Positions 16,954 through 25,307 are shown, counted from the first letter of the stretch. The stretch is DNA of 36,296 nt from Acidobacteriota bacterium (GCA_902812465.1 CADDZE010000037.1:1-36296), one strand, 5' to 3'. Translations and numbers: made by a program. Notes: generated from the sequence alone by a model not told the origin.

Positions 16954-18345
16954 ATGCGGATCTGCGTACTCGGGCTCGACTGCGCCGCGCCGGAAATTGT
17001 TTTCGGCGATGAAGGGCTGAAGAATCTCCGCCGCCTGATGCAAGATGGCGTGTGGGGACACCTCGAGAGCGTCATTCCACCGATTACCGTTCCCGCCTGG
17101 ATGTGCATGTGCACAAGCCAGGATCCCGGTTCACTCGGCGTCTACGGCTTCCGCAATCGCACTGACTACACCTACCGCGGCCTCGGCTTCGCTAACTCGG
17201 GTTCGATTCGGGCTCCAGCGATTTGGGACTACCTGGCGGAACAGGGGAAACGCTCCGTCATTGTGGGCGTACCCCCTGGCTACCCGCCGCGGCGCGTGAA
17301 CGGCATCAGCGTTGGCTGCTTCCTCACCCCCAATACGCAGAAACACGATTTCACCCATCCCCCAGAGCTGAAGCAGAAGATTACGGAGCTGGTGGGGCAG
17401 TATCCCGTTGACGTCAAAGGGTTTCGCACCGATGACAAGGCGTGGCTGAAGGAGCAGATCTTCGACCTGAGCCGGAAACAGTGGCGTGTGGTCCACTGGC
17501 TGCTGGCCAGCGAGGAGTGGGATTACTTCCACTTCGTCGACATCGGCCTCGACCGAATGCACCACGGTTTCTGGAACTTCTTTGATCGCCAGCACCGCCA
17601 CTATCAGGCAGGTAATCCCTACGAGAGCCTAATCCCGGAGTACTATCGCTGGCTCGATCAGCAGATCGGAGAGGTGCTGGATTCGCTGGAGCGTGACGCC
17701 ATCGTGTTAGTGGTCTCTGACCATGGCGCCCAGCGCCTGGATGGAGGTTTTGCGGTGAACGAGTGGCTCATCCACGAGGGCCTTCTGGTGTTGGACGAAT
17801 ATCCCAGCGTGCCGACGCCGTTGGAAAAGCTCAAGGTGAACTGGTCTAAGACGGGGGTCTGGAGCGAAGGCGGCTACTATGCGCGGGTGTTCTTCAACCT
17901 GCGCGGGCGCGAGCCGCAGGGCGTCATTCCTCTTGCCCAGTATGAGTCCTTCCAAGATGAATTGAAGGCGCGCTTGGAAGCCCTTACGGACGACCAGGGC
18001 CGCCCGCTTGGATCGCTGGTTTTCAAACCGAAGAATATTTATCGCCGCGTGGAGGGTATCGCCCCGGATCTGATTGTCCACTTCGGCGGGCTGCTCTGGC
18101 GGTCGATTGGTAGCGTGGGCCACGGGCGGCTTCACCTCCAGGAAAATGACACCGGCCCGGACGCATGCAACCACTCGCAGTTCGGCATGTTCATTTTGCG
18201 AGCTCCGGAGTGTCGGCTGCGGGGCGAGTATCGCGGAGCCCGGTTGCTCGATATCGCCCCGACCCTGCTTGACCTGGCGGGCTGTCCGATCCCGCCCGGC
18301 ATGCAAGGCCGCTCGCTGTGTGCCGCTTCCAAGGAAGGGTCTTGA
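16954..18345 (+). CDS. Alkaline-phosphatase-superfamily phosphodiesterase, soluble form
   Basis: 463 residues from ATG 16954. The frame extends back to a TTG at 16828, but the extra 42 residues are low-quality and the fold begins exactly at 'MRICVLGLDCAAPE'. No SD is visible. Metal ligand Asp9, nucleophile Thr45 in 'PPITVPAWMCM', 'DIGLDRMHHGFWNF', 'VVSDHGAQRLDGGF' (Asp256, His257) and a late 'HSQFGMF' give a complete active-site set of the type I phosphodiesterase branch. Unlike its upstream neighbour it has no signal peptide or membrane helix, so it appears cytoplasmic unless exported with a partner. I associate the 'PGSLGVYGFRNR' segment with a widespread AlkP subfamily with unknown substrate. 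Placement next to a membrane-bound paralogue suggests related phospho-substrates on the two sides of the membrane. Confidence 0.85.
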   Translation: MRICVLGLDCAAPEIVFGDEGLKNLRRLMQDGVWGHLESVIPPITVPAWMCMCTSQDPGSLGVYGFRNRTDYTYRGLGFANSGSIRAPAIWDYLAEQGKRSVIVGVPPGYPPRRVNGISVGCFLTPNTQKHDFTHPPELKQKITELVGQYPVDVKGFRTDDKAWLKEQIFDLSRKQWRVVHWLLASEEWDYFHFVDIGLDRMHHGFWNFFDRQHRHYQAGNPYESLIPEYYRWLDQQIGEVLDSLERDAIVLVVSDHGAQRLDGGFAVNEWLIHEGLLVLDEYPSVPTPLEKLKVNWSKTGVWSEGGYYARVFFNLRGREPQGVIPLAQYESFQDELKARLEALTDDQGRPLGSLVFKPKNIYRRVEGIAPDLIVHFGGLLWRSIGSVGHGRLHLQENDTGPDACNHSQFGMFILRAPECRLRGEYRGARLLDIAPTLLDLAGCPIPPGMQGRSLCAASKEGS

Positions 18346-18462
18346 GTCAGGCGCTTTCGGCCCGACTCGAAATCTCGTCCGGCCCCGGCGATTTGATAGA
18401 ATACTAGCCGGCGCCGCGAAGCGTTCTTGGTGGTTGGTGCATTCCTTCTCGGAGGCAGCAGC

Positions 18463-18744
18463 ATGGCGGTGACGGTTAAGATCAAGGCGCCCGGGCAGCG
18501 GGCCTGCAGCGAGCGCGACGCCAAAGGCGAGCTTTGCTGCGGTCACCTGAAACGCTGGTACACGCCGGACGAAGAGACACTGAAAGTGGTGGGACGGGAA
18601 GCAGAAATCTACCGCTGCGAGCGCTGTCATACGCTTTATAAACCGGCGCCCACGGATGATTCGAGCGCCGGCCTGCGCTATGAGCCGCGTCCTGTGAGCC
18701 TGTTGGGGGGATTCCTGAGAAAAAAATCAGCGGCTAGAACCTAG
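18463..18744 (+). CDS. Small zinc-ribbon-like protein
   Basis: 93 residues from ATG 18463, with GGAGG seven bases upstream deciding the start over the longer frame at 18427. Two cysteine pairs are visible: 'ELCCGHLKRWYTP' at about residues 23-35 and 'YRCERCHTLYKP' at about 55-66, a spacing compatible with a zinc ribbon or treble-clef knuckle. The rest is charged and short. No enzymatic motif is present. It may be a nucleic-acid or protein-binding adaptor; I do not recognise the family by name. It stands 114 bp before the LeuA-like gene on the same strand, and a TAGAAT hexamer at 18397-18402 may be its -10 element. Confidence 0.7.
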   Translation: MAVTVKIKAPGQRACSERDAKGELCCGHLKRWYTPDEETLKVVGREAEIYRCERCHTLYKPAPTDDSSAGLRYEPRPVSLLGGFLRKKSAART

Positions 18745-18858
18745 GACTGAAGGGCGAAGGGCAGTGTGCACCCGCCTTGTTCCGCGGCCCCTCGGCGACA
18801 GAGGCTGGGCGCCAGCAGCGAGATGCGGGATCCTGGCTTCTGGCTCCTAACTGCACCC

Positions 18859-20109
18859 ATGGACTCCATCTCGGGGTTGATCTACGATTGGAACGCGGTT
18901 GAGACAGCCGAACCCCAGTTCGCCAAGCGTCCCTTACTGAATGACGAGACCCTGCGCGACGGCTTGCAGTCGCCCTCGGCCTTAGACCCGCCCATCGAAA
19001 AGAAGATCGAGATCCTTCACTTGATGGTAGAGTTGGGCATCGACAGCCTGAACCTCGGCCTGCCCGGTGCCGGCCCGAGGGCCAGGTCGGACGTGCTCCG
19101 TCTGGCGCAGGAGATTGTCCGCTCAAAGTTACCCATTCGACCTAATTGTGCCGCCCGGACCCTGGAGTCGGACATCCGGCCAATTGCCGAGATTGCGCAG
19201 GCCACGGGTCTGGATATTGAGGCAGCCACCTTTCTCGGCTCGAGCCCCCTTCGGCAGTTCGCCGAGGACTGGACACTCGACTTTCTTCTACGGACCACCG
19301 AGTGCGCAGTGAAGTTGGTGGTCGGCCTCGGCCTGTCCGCCATGTACGTGACAGAAGACACCACGCGGGCTCGTCCGGAGGTGGTAAAGAAGCTCTACAC
19401 CACGGCCATCGAGTGTGGGGCGCAGGCCATCGTCGTTTGTGATACTGTGGGTCACGTCACTCCCAGCGGCGCCAGCGCCCTCGTGCGCTTTATCCGCGAA
19501 GAAGTGGTGGAGCCCAGCGGCGAAAAGATACGCGTTGACTGGCACGGCCACAATGATCGCGGCCTGTCGGTGGCCAATTCGCTGGCAGCGCTTGAGGCAG
19601 GGGCTGACCAGGTGCATGCCGCCGCGTTGGGTATCGGCGAGCGCGTCGGCAACACACCGATGGACCAGATGCTGGTCAACCTCAAACTGATGGGCGCTCC
19701 GGGATGGAAGGATCAGGACCTGTGTAAGCTCAAGGACTATGTTTCGGCCGTGTCGGAGGCGGTTGGTGTGAGCATACCCCCCAACTATCCGGTGGTCGGC
19801 TCGGACGCTTTTCGCACGGCCACCGGCGTCCACGCGGCCGCCGTCATCAAAGCGTACAGGAAGGGCAATCCCGAGCTCGCCAACCAGGTCTACTCCGGCG
19901 TGCCGTCCCACTGGTTTGGTATGAGGCAGAAGATCGAGATCGGCCCGATGAGCGGCCGGTCTAACGTGGTCTACTGGCTCGAGTCGCGGGGCATGCAGGC
20001 CTCCGAGCAGACCGTAGAGCGGATTCTCCAGCATGCCAAGCAGGCGGATCGGGTGCTTGCTGAGGGTGAAATCCTCGAGCTGCTGAAACCGGCGCCCGCT
20101 ACGCCTTAG
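18859..20109 (+). CDS. 2-isopropylmalate/homocitrate synthase-family acyltransferase (HMGL-like)
   Basis: 416 residues from ATG 18859 ('MDSISGLIYDWN'). The longer frame from 18766 has a non-protein-like start. The TIM-barrel signature of the DRE-TIM metallolyase family is present: 'DETLRDGLQSP' with the metal-binding Asp near residue 32 and catalytic Arg, 'DWHGHNDRGLSVANSLAALE' with the HxH metal ligands, and 'GIGERVGNTPMDQM'. The barrel is followed by a helical subdomain ('TATGVHAAAVIKAY') but not by the C-terminal leucine-binding regulatory domain of classical LeuA. It would therefore be expected to condense acetyl-CoA with a 2-oxo acid without allosteric feedback. Whether the acceptor is 2-oxoisovalerate, 2-oxoglutarate or another 2-oxo acid is unclear. 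'LRDGLQSP' differs from the more usual 'LRDGEQ' or 'LRDGTQ'. No other leucine-pathway gene is in the window. Confidence 0.82.
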   Translation: MDSISGLIYDWNAVETAEPQFAKRPLLNDETLRDGLQSPSALDPPIEKKIEILHLMVELGIDSLNLGLPGAGPRARSDVLRLAQEIVRSKLPIRPNCAARTLESDIRPIAEIAQATGLDIEAATFLGSSPLRQFAEDWTLDFLLRTTECAVKLVVGLGLSAMYVTEDTTRARPEVVKKLYTTAIECGAQAIVVCDTVGHVTPSGASALVRFIREEVVEPSGEKIRVDWHGHNDRGLSVANSLAALEAGADQVHAAALGIGERVGNTPMDQMLVNLKLMGAPGWKDQDLCKLKDYVSAVSEAVGVSIPPNYPVVGSDAFRTATGVHAAAVIKAYRKGNPELANQVYSGVPSHWFGMRQKIEIGPMSGRSNVVYWLESRGMQASEQTVERILQHAKQADRVLAEGEILELLKPAPATP

Positions 20110-20286
20110 ACTCGGATCGGTGAGCGCTGGATCTGCTCTTCGGCATGATGGTTCATCCCCAAGCACATCCACAGCTTTAGGGTTTACGCTGTCTGGCTGT
20201 TTGGCGCGGCGACCCAGCGCCTTTGGGTTGCCGGGCCTCTGTACCGCTGTTCCACCCTGCAGACCTGACGAATCGGTCTTTAGCCC

Positions 20287-21132
20287 ATGACCCAGCGAAC
20301 CCAGGCCGAACTCCTTCTCGCGCTGGTGACCTTCATCTGGGGTGCAACCTTTGTCATCGTCAAGGATGCCCTTCGCGATTCCCCGCCGCTTCCGTTTGTC
20401 GCTATTCGCTTTGTCTTGGCTGGGGTGCTGCTTTGGATTGTGCTGGCGGGAGGCCGTCTGGATCGGCGGGCCCTGGTGCCCTCTGCCTTACTGGGAGTGT
20501 TCCTTTTTGCCGGTTATGCCTTCCAGACGTGGGGGCTGGTCTTTACGACACCTTCGAAGTCGGCCTTCATCACCGGTTCGAGTGTGATTTGGGTTCCGGT
20601 GATGCTCGTCGCCCTGGGACGAAGGTTGCAGGTCGGCACGGCACTGGGAGCGCTTCTAGGCTTTGCCGGCTTGTATATGCTGGTTGTGCCTACCGGGATT
20701 TCTGAAGTAAACCGTGGCGACCTGCTGACGGTGCTGGCGGCCACCGCCTTTGCCGTTCACATCGTGATGGTGGATCGCTACACGCGCCGGCTGCCCTTTC
20801 AGCACCTCGTACCTGGACAAGTCCTTACGGTGGGAGTCCTGGCCGCCGTGTTGTGGCCCTTTGACCCGGGCACCATCCACTGGACGGCACGGCTAGCGAT
20901 GGCCCTAGCAGTCACGGGCCTGCTGGCGACGGCGTTTGCCTTCACCGTACAAAATTGGGCGCAACAGTATACTCCGCCAGCGCATACGGCCCTCATCTTT
21001 ACGCTCGAACCCGTGTTCGCCGCCCTGGTATCCAGGGTCGTTTTGGGCGAGCGTCTGGGCGGAAGGTCCTTGATAGGGGCCTTCCTCACGCTAGGCGGGA
21101 TGCTCGTGTCAGAGAGGTGGGGCGGTGGCTGA
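20287..21132 (+). CDS. EamA/DMT-family transporter
   Basis: 281 residues from ATG 20287; no convincing SD. Ten hydrophobic segments arranged as two EamA repeats: the first begins 'ELLLALVTFIWGATFVIVKD', with the family's typical W-G-x-x-F and 'RFVLAGVLLWI' helix. The second contains 'LLTVLAATAFAVHIVMVDRY' and ends 'IGAFLTLGGMLVSE' after 'LEPVFAALVSRVVLGERL', a hallmark of DMT carriers. It is an inner-membrane metabolite transporter of unknown substrate. It is a separate family member from the truncated transporter at the start of the window. The 177 bp before it hold no recognisable gene or strong promoter. Confidence 0.88.
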   Translation: MTQRTQAELLLALVTFIWGATFVIVKDALRDSPPLPFVAIRFVLAGVLLWIVLAGGRLDRRALVPSALLGVFLFAGYAFQTWGLVFTTPSKSAFITGSSVIWVPVMLVALGRRLQVGTALGALLGFAGLYMLVVPTGISEVNRGDLLTVLAATAFAVHIVMVDRYTRRLPFQHLVPGQVLTVGVLAAVLWPFDPGTIHWTARLAMALAVTGLLATAFAFTVQNWAQQYTPPAHTALIFTLEPVFAALVSRVVLGERLGGRSLIGAFLTLGGMLVSERWGGG

Positions 21133-21201
21133 GCAGTCCAGGTTCAACGGCATCAAGGGCCGGAGGTAAGGGTGCGGGTAACTTCTTCTGAACGCGCCAT
21201 T

Positions 21202-21231
21202 TGACTGGGCTTGCGGATGTATGCTAAAGTA
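21202..21231 (+). promoter_or_regulatory. Predicted promoter of the Arg-rich/TPR gene
   Basis: TTGACT (21202-21207), an 18-base gap and TAAAGT (21226-21231) preceded by TGC, an extended -10. It lies in a locally AT-rich stretch. Transcription would begin near 21238, about 33 bases before ATG 21271. It supports the plus-strand gene over the opposing minus-strand frame in the same place. Confidence 0.55.
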
Positions 21232-21270
21232 GATAGGCTGCGGGCGCGATTTATGCCTTAACCTATTGAT

Positions 21271-21969
21271 ATGAAATCACTTAATTCCTCTAGGGCGCGC
21301 TCCACCAGGCTCTCTGTCACCCGGCGGCGCGCAAGCCACACAAAATTAAGCAGCTCCAGAAGCGGCCGGTCCCCGTCGGGGACTGGTCGAAGGCGGATGG
21401 TTTCTCGCTCTAGGCTTGCCGGGCACGCCACGACGGTGACTGTCCCTAAGGTCGAAAGATCCCCCGAGGACGAGGGCAGACTGACCACTGCCGTTAGGCA
21501 CTTCGCCGCTGCCACTCGCCATTTTCACCGGCAGAACTACGAAAAGGCCCGGGAAATTCTAGAACGGCTCGCAGACTCAGCCCCGGCGGTCGTCGCTGAC
21601 AGGGCTCGGGTTCACTTACGACTCTGCCTGCAGCGGCTTGAAAGGCGCACTCCAACACCGAAGACGGCTGCCGACTTTCACATTCTCGGTGTTAGCGAGC
21701 TGAATGCGCGCCAGCTCGACCTGGCCGTGGAGCACCTGAGCCGGGCGTGCAAACTGGAGCCCAAGAGGGAAGAGATCCGCTACGCCTTGGCTGCCGCCCA
21801 CGCCCTGCAAGGGAATGCCGACGCTGCGCTCGAGCACCTGCGGGTGGCCATCGAGCTACGACCGCAAAACCGCTACCAGGCGCGCCACGACCCGGACTTC
21901 GAGTCGCTCGGCAGCGATGCGCGCTTTCGAAGCCTGGTGATGGGCGAGGGTCCGCGTATTTCCAGCTAA
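21271..21969 (+). CDS. Arg-rich N-terminus plus TPR protein
   Basis: 232 residues if started at ATG 21271. Residues 1-50 are Arg/Ser-rich (RS-like, strongly basic) and then a helical repeat region follows: 'RLTTAVRHFAAATRHFHRQN', 'ARVHLRLCLQRLERR', 'FHILGVSELNARQLDLAVEH', 'YALAAAHALQGNADAALEHL' and 'DPDFESLGSDARFRSLV'. The last is the TPR 'end-of-group' type ending. TPR proteins of this build seem common in Acidobacteria, often with a basic tail, which may bind nucleic acid or acidic polymers. The start is uncertain: ATG 21397 and GTG 21436 would remove the basic part. A minus-strand frame over 21258-21515 looks fairly protein-like too, but the promoter and conserved TPR part argue for the plus strand. 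The yvcK start is 62 bp downstream. Confidence 0.72.
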   Translation: MKSLNSSRARSTRLSVTRRRASHTKLSSSRSGRSPSGTGRRRMVSRSRLAGHATTVTVPKVERSPEDEGRLTTAVRHFAAATRHFHRQNYEKAREILERLADSAPAVVADRARVHLRLCLQRLERRTPTPKTAADFHILGVSELNARQLDLAVEHLSRACKLEPKREEIRYALAAAHALQGNADAALEHLRVAIELRPQNRYQARHDPDFESLGSDARFRSLVMGEGPRISS

Positions 21970-22031
21970 CGCTCGCGTGGGCTGGGCGCCGCTTGGGTCC
22001 ACGTCAAGGCTCCTTCTCGAACCAAGCCCGC

Positions 22032-23015
22032 ATGAACGTCGTGGCGATTGGCGGAGGCACCGGGCTCTCGGTCCTGCTCCGGGGCCTTAAGAACCACGTC
22101 GTGCAGCCGGGCGGTCCCCCAGAGTTTTCCCCCCCTATATCGCGCTTGAGCGCCATTGTCACCGTCACCGACGAAGGCGGCAGTTCGGGTCGGCTTCGCC
22201 GTGACTTCCGCATGCTGCCGCCGGGTGACGTGCGCAACTGCCTGGTGGCGCTCGCCGAAGACGAAAGGTTGATCACCCGCCTATTCAATTATCGCTTCAC
22301 CAGCGGGCGTGGCCTGGCGGGCCACAGCCTTGGCAACCTCTTTCTGGCGGCCCTCACCCACCTTACCGGAGACTTTGCCCATGCCATCCGGGTTTCCAGC
22401 GAAGTGCTGGCTGTGCGAGGCGAAATCTTCCCCTCCACCCTGGCCGACGTCCGGCTGAAGGCCAAGCTGCGTGACGGGCGCGAGATCTACGGTGAGTCGC
22501 GCATCACCAAGACACACGTTCCTATCCGCCGCCTTCAACTGGTTCCGGGCCGTTGCCGCCCGTTGCCGGAGGCCCTCGGCGCCATCCGCTCTGCGGACCT
22601 GATCACCATCGGCCCCGGCTCCCTTTACACCTCCTTGATTCCAAACTTGTTAGTTCAAGGCATTGCGGAGGCAATTGCACAGTCCGGAGCGGTCAAGGTA
22701 TTCATCGTAAATCTGATGACCCAGCCTGGCGAAACGCTGGGCTACAGTGCTGCGGACCACATTCGCGCCCTGCACCAACATGCCCGACGGCGGCTGGTGG
22801 ATTGCGTCGTGCTCAACACACGCCCGCTCTCGCCCGTGTTGCGCCGCCGTTACGCGGCCGAGCGCGCCGAGCCGGTGGAGAATGATCTCGATGAAATCCA
22901 GAAGTTGCGCGTCAAGCCGATTATGGCCGACCTGCTGGAAGAAGACCGTGTGGCCCGCCACGACCCGCAGAAATTGGCCCGCTTGCTGTTAGTCCTGGCC
23001 GCGCAGGGGCTATAG
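22032..23015 (+). CDS. yvcK: YvcK/CofD-family UDP-GlcNAc-binding factor
   Basis: 327 residues from ATG 22032 ('MNVVAIGGGTGLSVLLRGLK'), the correct length for YvcK. The frame running back to 21747 overlaps the TPR gene and is not part of the protein. Family signatures: the N-terminal 'GGGTGLS' nucleotide-sugar-binding loop, 'VTDEGGSSGRLRRDFRMLPP' followed by 'GDVRNCLVAL', 'GHSLGNLFLAALT', and 'TIGPGSLYTSLIPNLLVQGI'. YvcK-type proteins bind UDP-N-acetylglucosamine and link central carbon metabolism with cell-wall synthesis, often as substrates of Ser/Thr kinases. Usual partners (rapZ upstream, whiA downstream) are absent here, so the typical cluster is broken. A possible terminator follows at 23033. 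Confidence 0.92.
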   Translation: MNVVAIGGGTGLSVLLRGLKNHVVQPGGPPEFSPPISRLSAIVTVTDEGGSSGRLRRDFRMLPPGDVRNCLVALAEDERLITRLFNYRFTSGRGLAGHSLGNLFLAALTHLTGDFAHAIRVSSEVLAVRGEIFPSTLADVRLKAKLRDGREIYGESRITKTHVPIRRLQLVPGRCRPLPEALGAIRSADLITIGPGSLYTSLIPNLLVQGIAEAIAQSGAVKVFIVNLMTQPGETLGYSAADHIRALHQHARRRLVDCVVLNTRPLSPVLRRRYAAERAEPVENDLDEIQKLRVKPIMADLLEEDRVARHDPQKLARLLLVLAAQGL

Positions 23016-23032
23016 GGGCCGATGGCGGCGGA

Positions 23033-23056
23033 AGCTGCCAAGGCAGGCTACTTTTT
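23033..23056 (+). terminator. Possible rho-independent terminator after yvcK
   Basis: AGCTGCC (23033-23039) pairs with GGCAGGCT (23042-23049) with one bulge and a very tight loop, followed two bases later by TTTTT (23052-23056). It lies 17 bases after the yvcK stop. The stem is short, so the call is tentative. Confidence 0.4.
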
Positions 23057-23258
23057 GTTGATGGATGATCGCTGGGCGGAAGAAACGCGCCCGGGTATTC
23101 CCCCACATAGGCTCCCAAGGCGGCGTGGCCGCTGCCGGGGTTCCCCCCAGCTTCGAAGCACCCCTTCCGCCAGCCCCTAAGCTTAGCCCTCAAAGTTCAC
23201 TAGCTTCACCTTCGCGGATCCGGCGGACGGCCATGGCGACGACCCCTTCCTAGCAGAG

Positions 23259-23630
23259 GTGCGTGCGGACGTGGCGCGCCGTGAGATTGTCTTGGACCTC
23301 CTCAAGTTCTACTCTGATCAGCTGAGGGGCGGCTTCGATAATCGCTGGCGGTACTTCCTGCGGCTTCACGAGCTGTTTAACCGTGGCGTCGGCCCCCTTG
23401 AAGTGCGCGGCTACCTGCCTGGTGCCCTGGTCTCATTCCAGCGGAATGGCTACTACAAGCTGTTTAACGTGAACCCATTCAATGCTGCCTGGATCGTGGG
23501 CAAGCACTTCACGCCCTGGACAGGCCAGACGTTCGACCCCATCAGCAACGAGAAGCTGCAGGAATTCACGGGCGGCGTCGAAACAGGAAGCGTGCCCACC
23601 TTTTTCGTACGGGAGCTGCAATCGGCCTGA
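23259..23630 (+). CDS. Conserved-looking protein of unknown function
   Basis: 123 residues if started at GTG 23259. No family is recognised. Notable segments are 'REIVLDLLKFYSDQLRGGFD', 'WRYFLRLHELFNRG', 'GYLPGALVSFQRNGYYKLFN' and 'WIVGKHFTPWTGQTFDP', with an even, natural amino-acid composition and no signal peptide. The frame stays open upstream of the GTG back to about 23187 and reads 'GDDPFLAEV' just before it, but contains no ATG. ATG 23233 lies in another frame and meets a stop after six codons. One extra base just after that ATG would join it to this frame, so a frameshift or assembly error may hide the true start. It stands between yvcK and the PilZ gene. Confidence 0.6.
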   Translation: MRADVARREIVLDLLKFYSDQLRGGFDNRWRYFLRLHELFNRGVGPLEVRGYLPGALVSFQRNGYYKLFNVNPFNAAWIVGKHFTPWTGQTFDPISNEKLQEFTGGVETGSVPTFFVRELQSA

Positions 23631-23741
23631 GGCAGCCCGCAGGGCTCATCTGAGTAGGGCGAGCCCTGCCTGTACCAGCTCGGGGTCGTTCGGCAAGTTG
23701 ACTCGCCTCTTGGCCTTCACACATAATGCGCTTTCACCATC

Positions 23742-25241
23742 ATGCAAGAGCTTGAGGCCGCACCCGTGGAGAACCGACGCAGTCCGCGCATTGCAGTGGC
23801 CAGGCCTGTAACGCTCAGCGGCACCGACGCTAGCGGCATCCCTTTCCGAGAAACCACCGCTCCGATCGACGGAGTCAGCTGCTACGGGGCACGGCTTTCG
23901 ACGTCGCACCGGCTGGGCGTGGGGGCGCAGGTGACGCTGGGTAATCCCCTTCTGGGCGAGTCCGCTTTGGCGCGCGTCGTGCGCGTGGTCGAGAAGGGGC
24001 ACCTCTTCGAAATCGGAGTAGAGTTGGCGGAGCCACGCGACTTCTGGGGACTGGCCACGAGCGCGCCGAGCCGCGATCCGGGGGCCTCGTCTACGGCAGC
24101 GGACCGGAACGGTGGGCTGCCGGGCTGGTTGCTGCCGGAGCGCCTCCGCCTGCGCCGGCGCCATCGCCTGCAACGATCGGAAGTGGAGCTCGAGGAGAGC
24201 ATCGGCGAAACCGTCATGGGATCGCCCGCACCGGACGCCCGGACGGAACCGCAAGACGGCACGACGATCCTGCCGGAGAAGCCTGAAGCAATGCCCGATG
24301 GGGCGAGGCTCGCCGGTCCGGAGCGGCCCGGCTCTGCAAGCCTATCGCCCGGCCAGCCATCCGCAGGGGGGGCCGGTCTGGAGCTGGAAAGCGTCCAGCG
24401 TTTCTTGGACGTATCGCGCCGCGAAGTGCAGAAGCTGCTGGTTCAAACCCAGGAGTTGCACCGGCAAAGCTGGCGGGCGCTGGAGAGTTCGTTCGCCGAG
24501 ATGCAGGAGGCGCTCCGCAACGAGCTGGAAGAGGTGTCCCGCCGCACCGCCGAAGAAGCTCGCCGCCATGTGCAACGCGATGTGACTTCAGCGCTGGAGA
24601 TCTTCCAGCAACAAGCGCATCACCGGCTGGAAGCGCTGGTGCAGCAAACGCTGACGCGGTCCCAGCAGCTCCAGCAGCAGGCGGAGCGAACTCTCGAGGC
24701 ATACAGCGAGGAACAGAGGAGGCTCTCTGAGTCCGGAGCCTCGGCCCTCGAACAATTCCGCCTCCAGAGCGAAGCTTGGCTCCAGAGCCTGCGCGAGGAC
24801 CTGCAACGATCGCACGACGAACTCAAGGTGAGCGGCATGAATCGCCTCGCTGACCAGCTTCGTGAGACCATGGAGCAGCTGTCGCGAGAGCTGCAAGAGC
24901 GCGCGGAAGCGGCCTTCGCGGGCCTGGAGGAGCGCTTAAAGAATTCGCAGGTGGCGATCGCTGGCGAGTGCGAGCAACGCATCCTGCGAGCTGTTCAGCA
25001 GGCTTCTAGTTCTGCCGAAGGATGCTTGAAGGAGGGTCGGGAGCAGCTCGATTCCTATCTTCAACAGTCGCTGGAAGCGTTTCGGGGGCAGCTGGGCGAG
25101 GTTGCCAAGAGCGCGCTGCGAGACTTTCGCGCCGCCACGGCCGCTCTCATGGGCGATGTTCACACGCGGCTGGACCAGGCGGCTCGGGCCTTCGCCCAGC
25201 TCAGCGCCGCGGCGGCCGACCTCAAGCAGCCGCTCGAATGA
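23742..25241 (+). CDS. PilZ-domain protein with long coiled coil
   Basis: 499 residues from ATG 23742; a GTG at 23766 (residue 9) with GAGG eight bases upstream is an equally plausible start. Residues about 9-95 are PilZ-like: 'NRRSPRIAVARPVTLSG' gives the R-x-x-R box, then 'CYGARLST' occupies the 'D/NxSxxG' position, here 'GVSCYGARL', and 'FEIGVELAEPRDFWG' ends the barrel. PilZ domains sense cyclic-di-GMP. Residues 95-200 are Pro/Gly-rich linker. Residues about 205-490 are strongly coiled-coil, rich in Gln, Glu, Leu and Arg ('LLVQTQELHRQSWRALESSF', 'QQQAERTLEAYSEEQRRLSE'). No membrane helix is seen. Inference: a c-di-GMP-responsive cytoskeletal or scaffolding protein. The second half of the c-di-GMP box is degenerate, so binding is not certain. 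Confidence 0.75.
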   Translation: MQELEAAPVENRRSPRIAVARPVTLSGTDASGIPFRETTAPIDGVSCYGARLSTSHRLGVGAQVTLGNPLLGESALARVVRVVEKGHLFEIGVELAEPRDFWGLATSAPSRDPGASSTAADRNGGLPGWLLPERLRLRRRHRLQRSEVELEESIGETVMGSPAPDARTEPQDGTTILPEKPEAMPDGARLAGPERPGSASLSPGQPSAGGAGLELESVQRFLDVSRREVQKLLVQTQELHRQSWRALESSFAEMQEALRNELEEVSRRTAEEARRHVQRDVTSALEIFQQQAHHRLEALVQQTLTRSQQLQQQAERTLEAYSEEQRRLSESGASALEQFRLQSEAWLQSLREDLQRSHDELKVSGMNRLADQLRETMEQLSRELQERAEAAFAGLEERLKNSQVAIAGECEQRILRAVQQASSSAEGCLKEGREQLDSYLQQSLEAFRGQLGEVAKSALRDFRAATAALMGDVHTRLDQAARAFAQLSAAAADLKQPLE

Positions 25242-25307
25242 GACCCTTCTGCGGCGTCTGGGCGCAAGCCGTGAGTGACCATCCGCCCCGGAGGAAACCC
25301 ATGGCGT

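Noticed and set aside
17190-17220. T-loop-like GGTTCGATTC resembling a tRNA
   Set aside because: It lies inside the second AlkP gene and no acceptor or anticodon stem can be built around it.
17707-18630. 307-residue minus-strand frame opposite the second AlkP enzyme
   Set aside because: Antisense to a gene with a full set of active-site motifs, so treated as a shadow.
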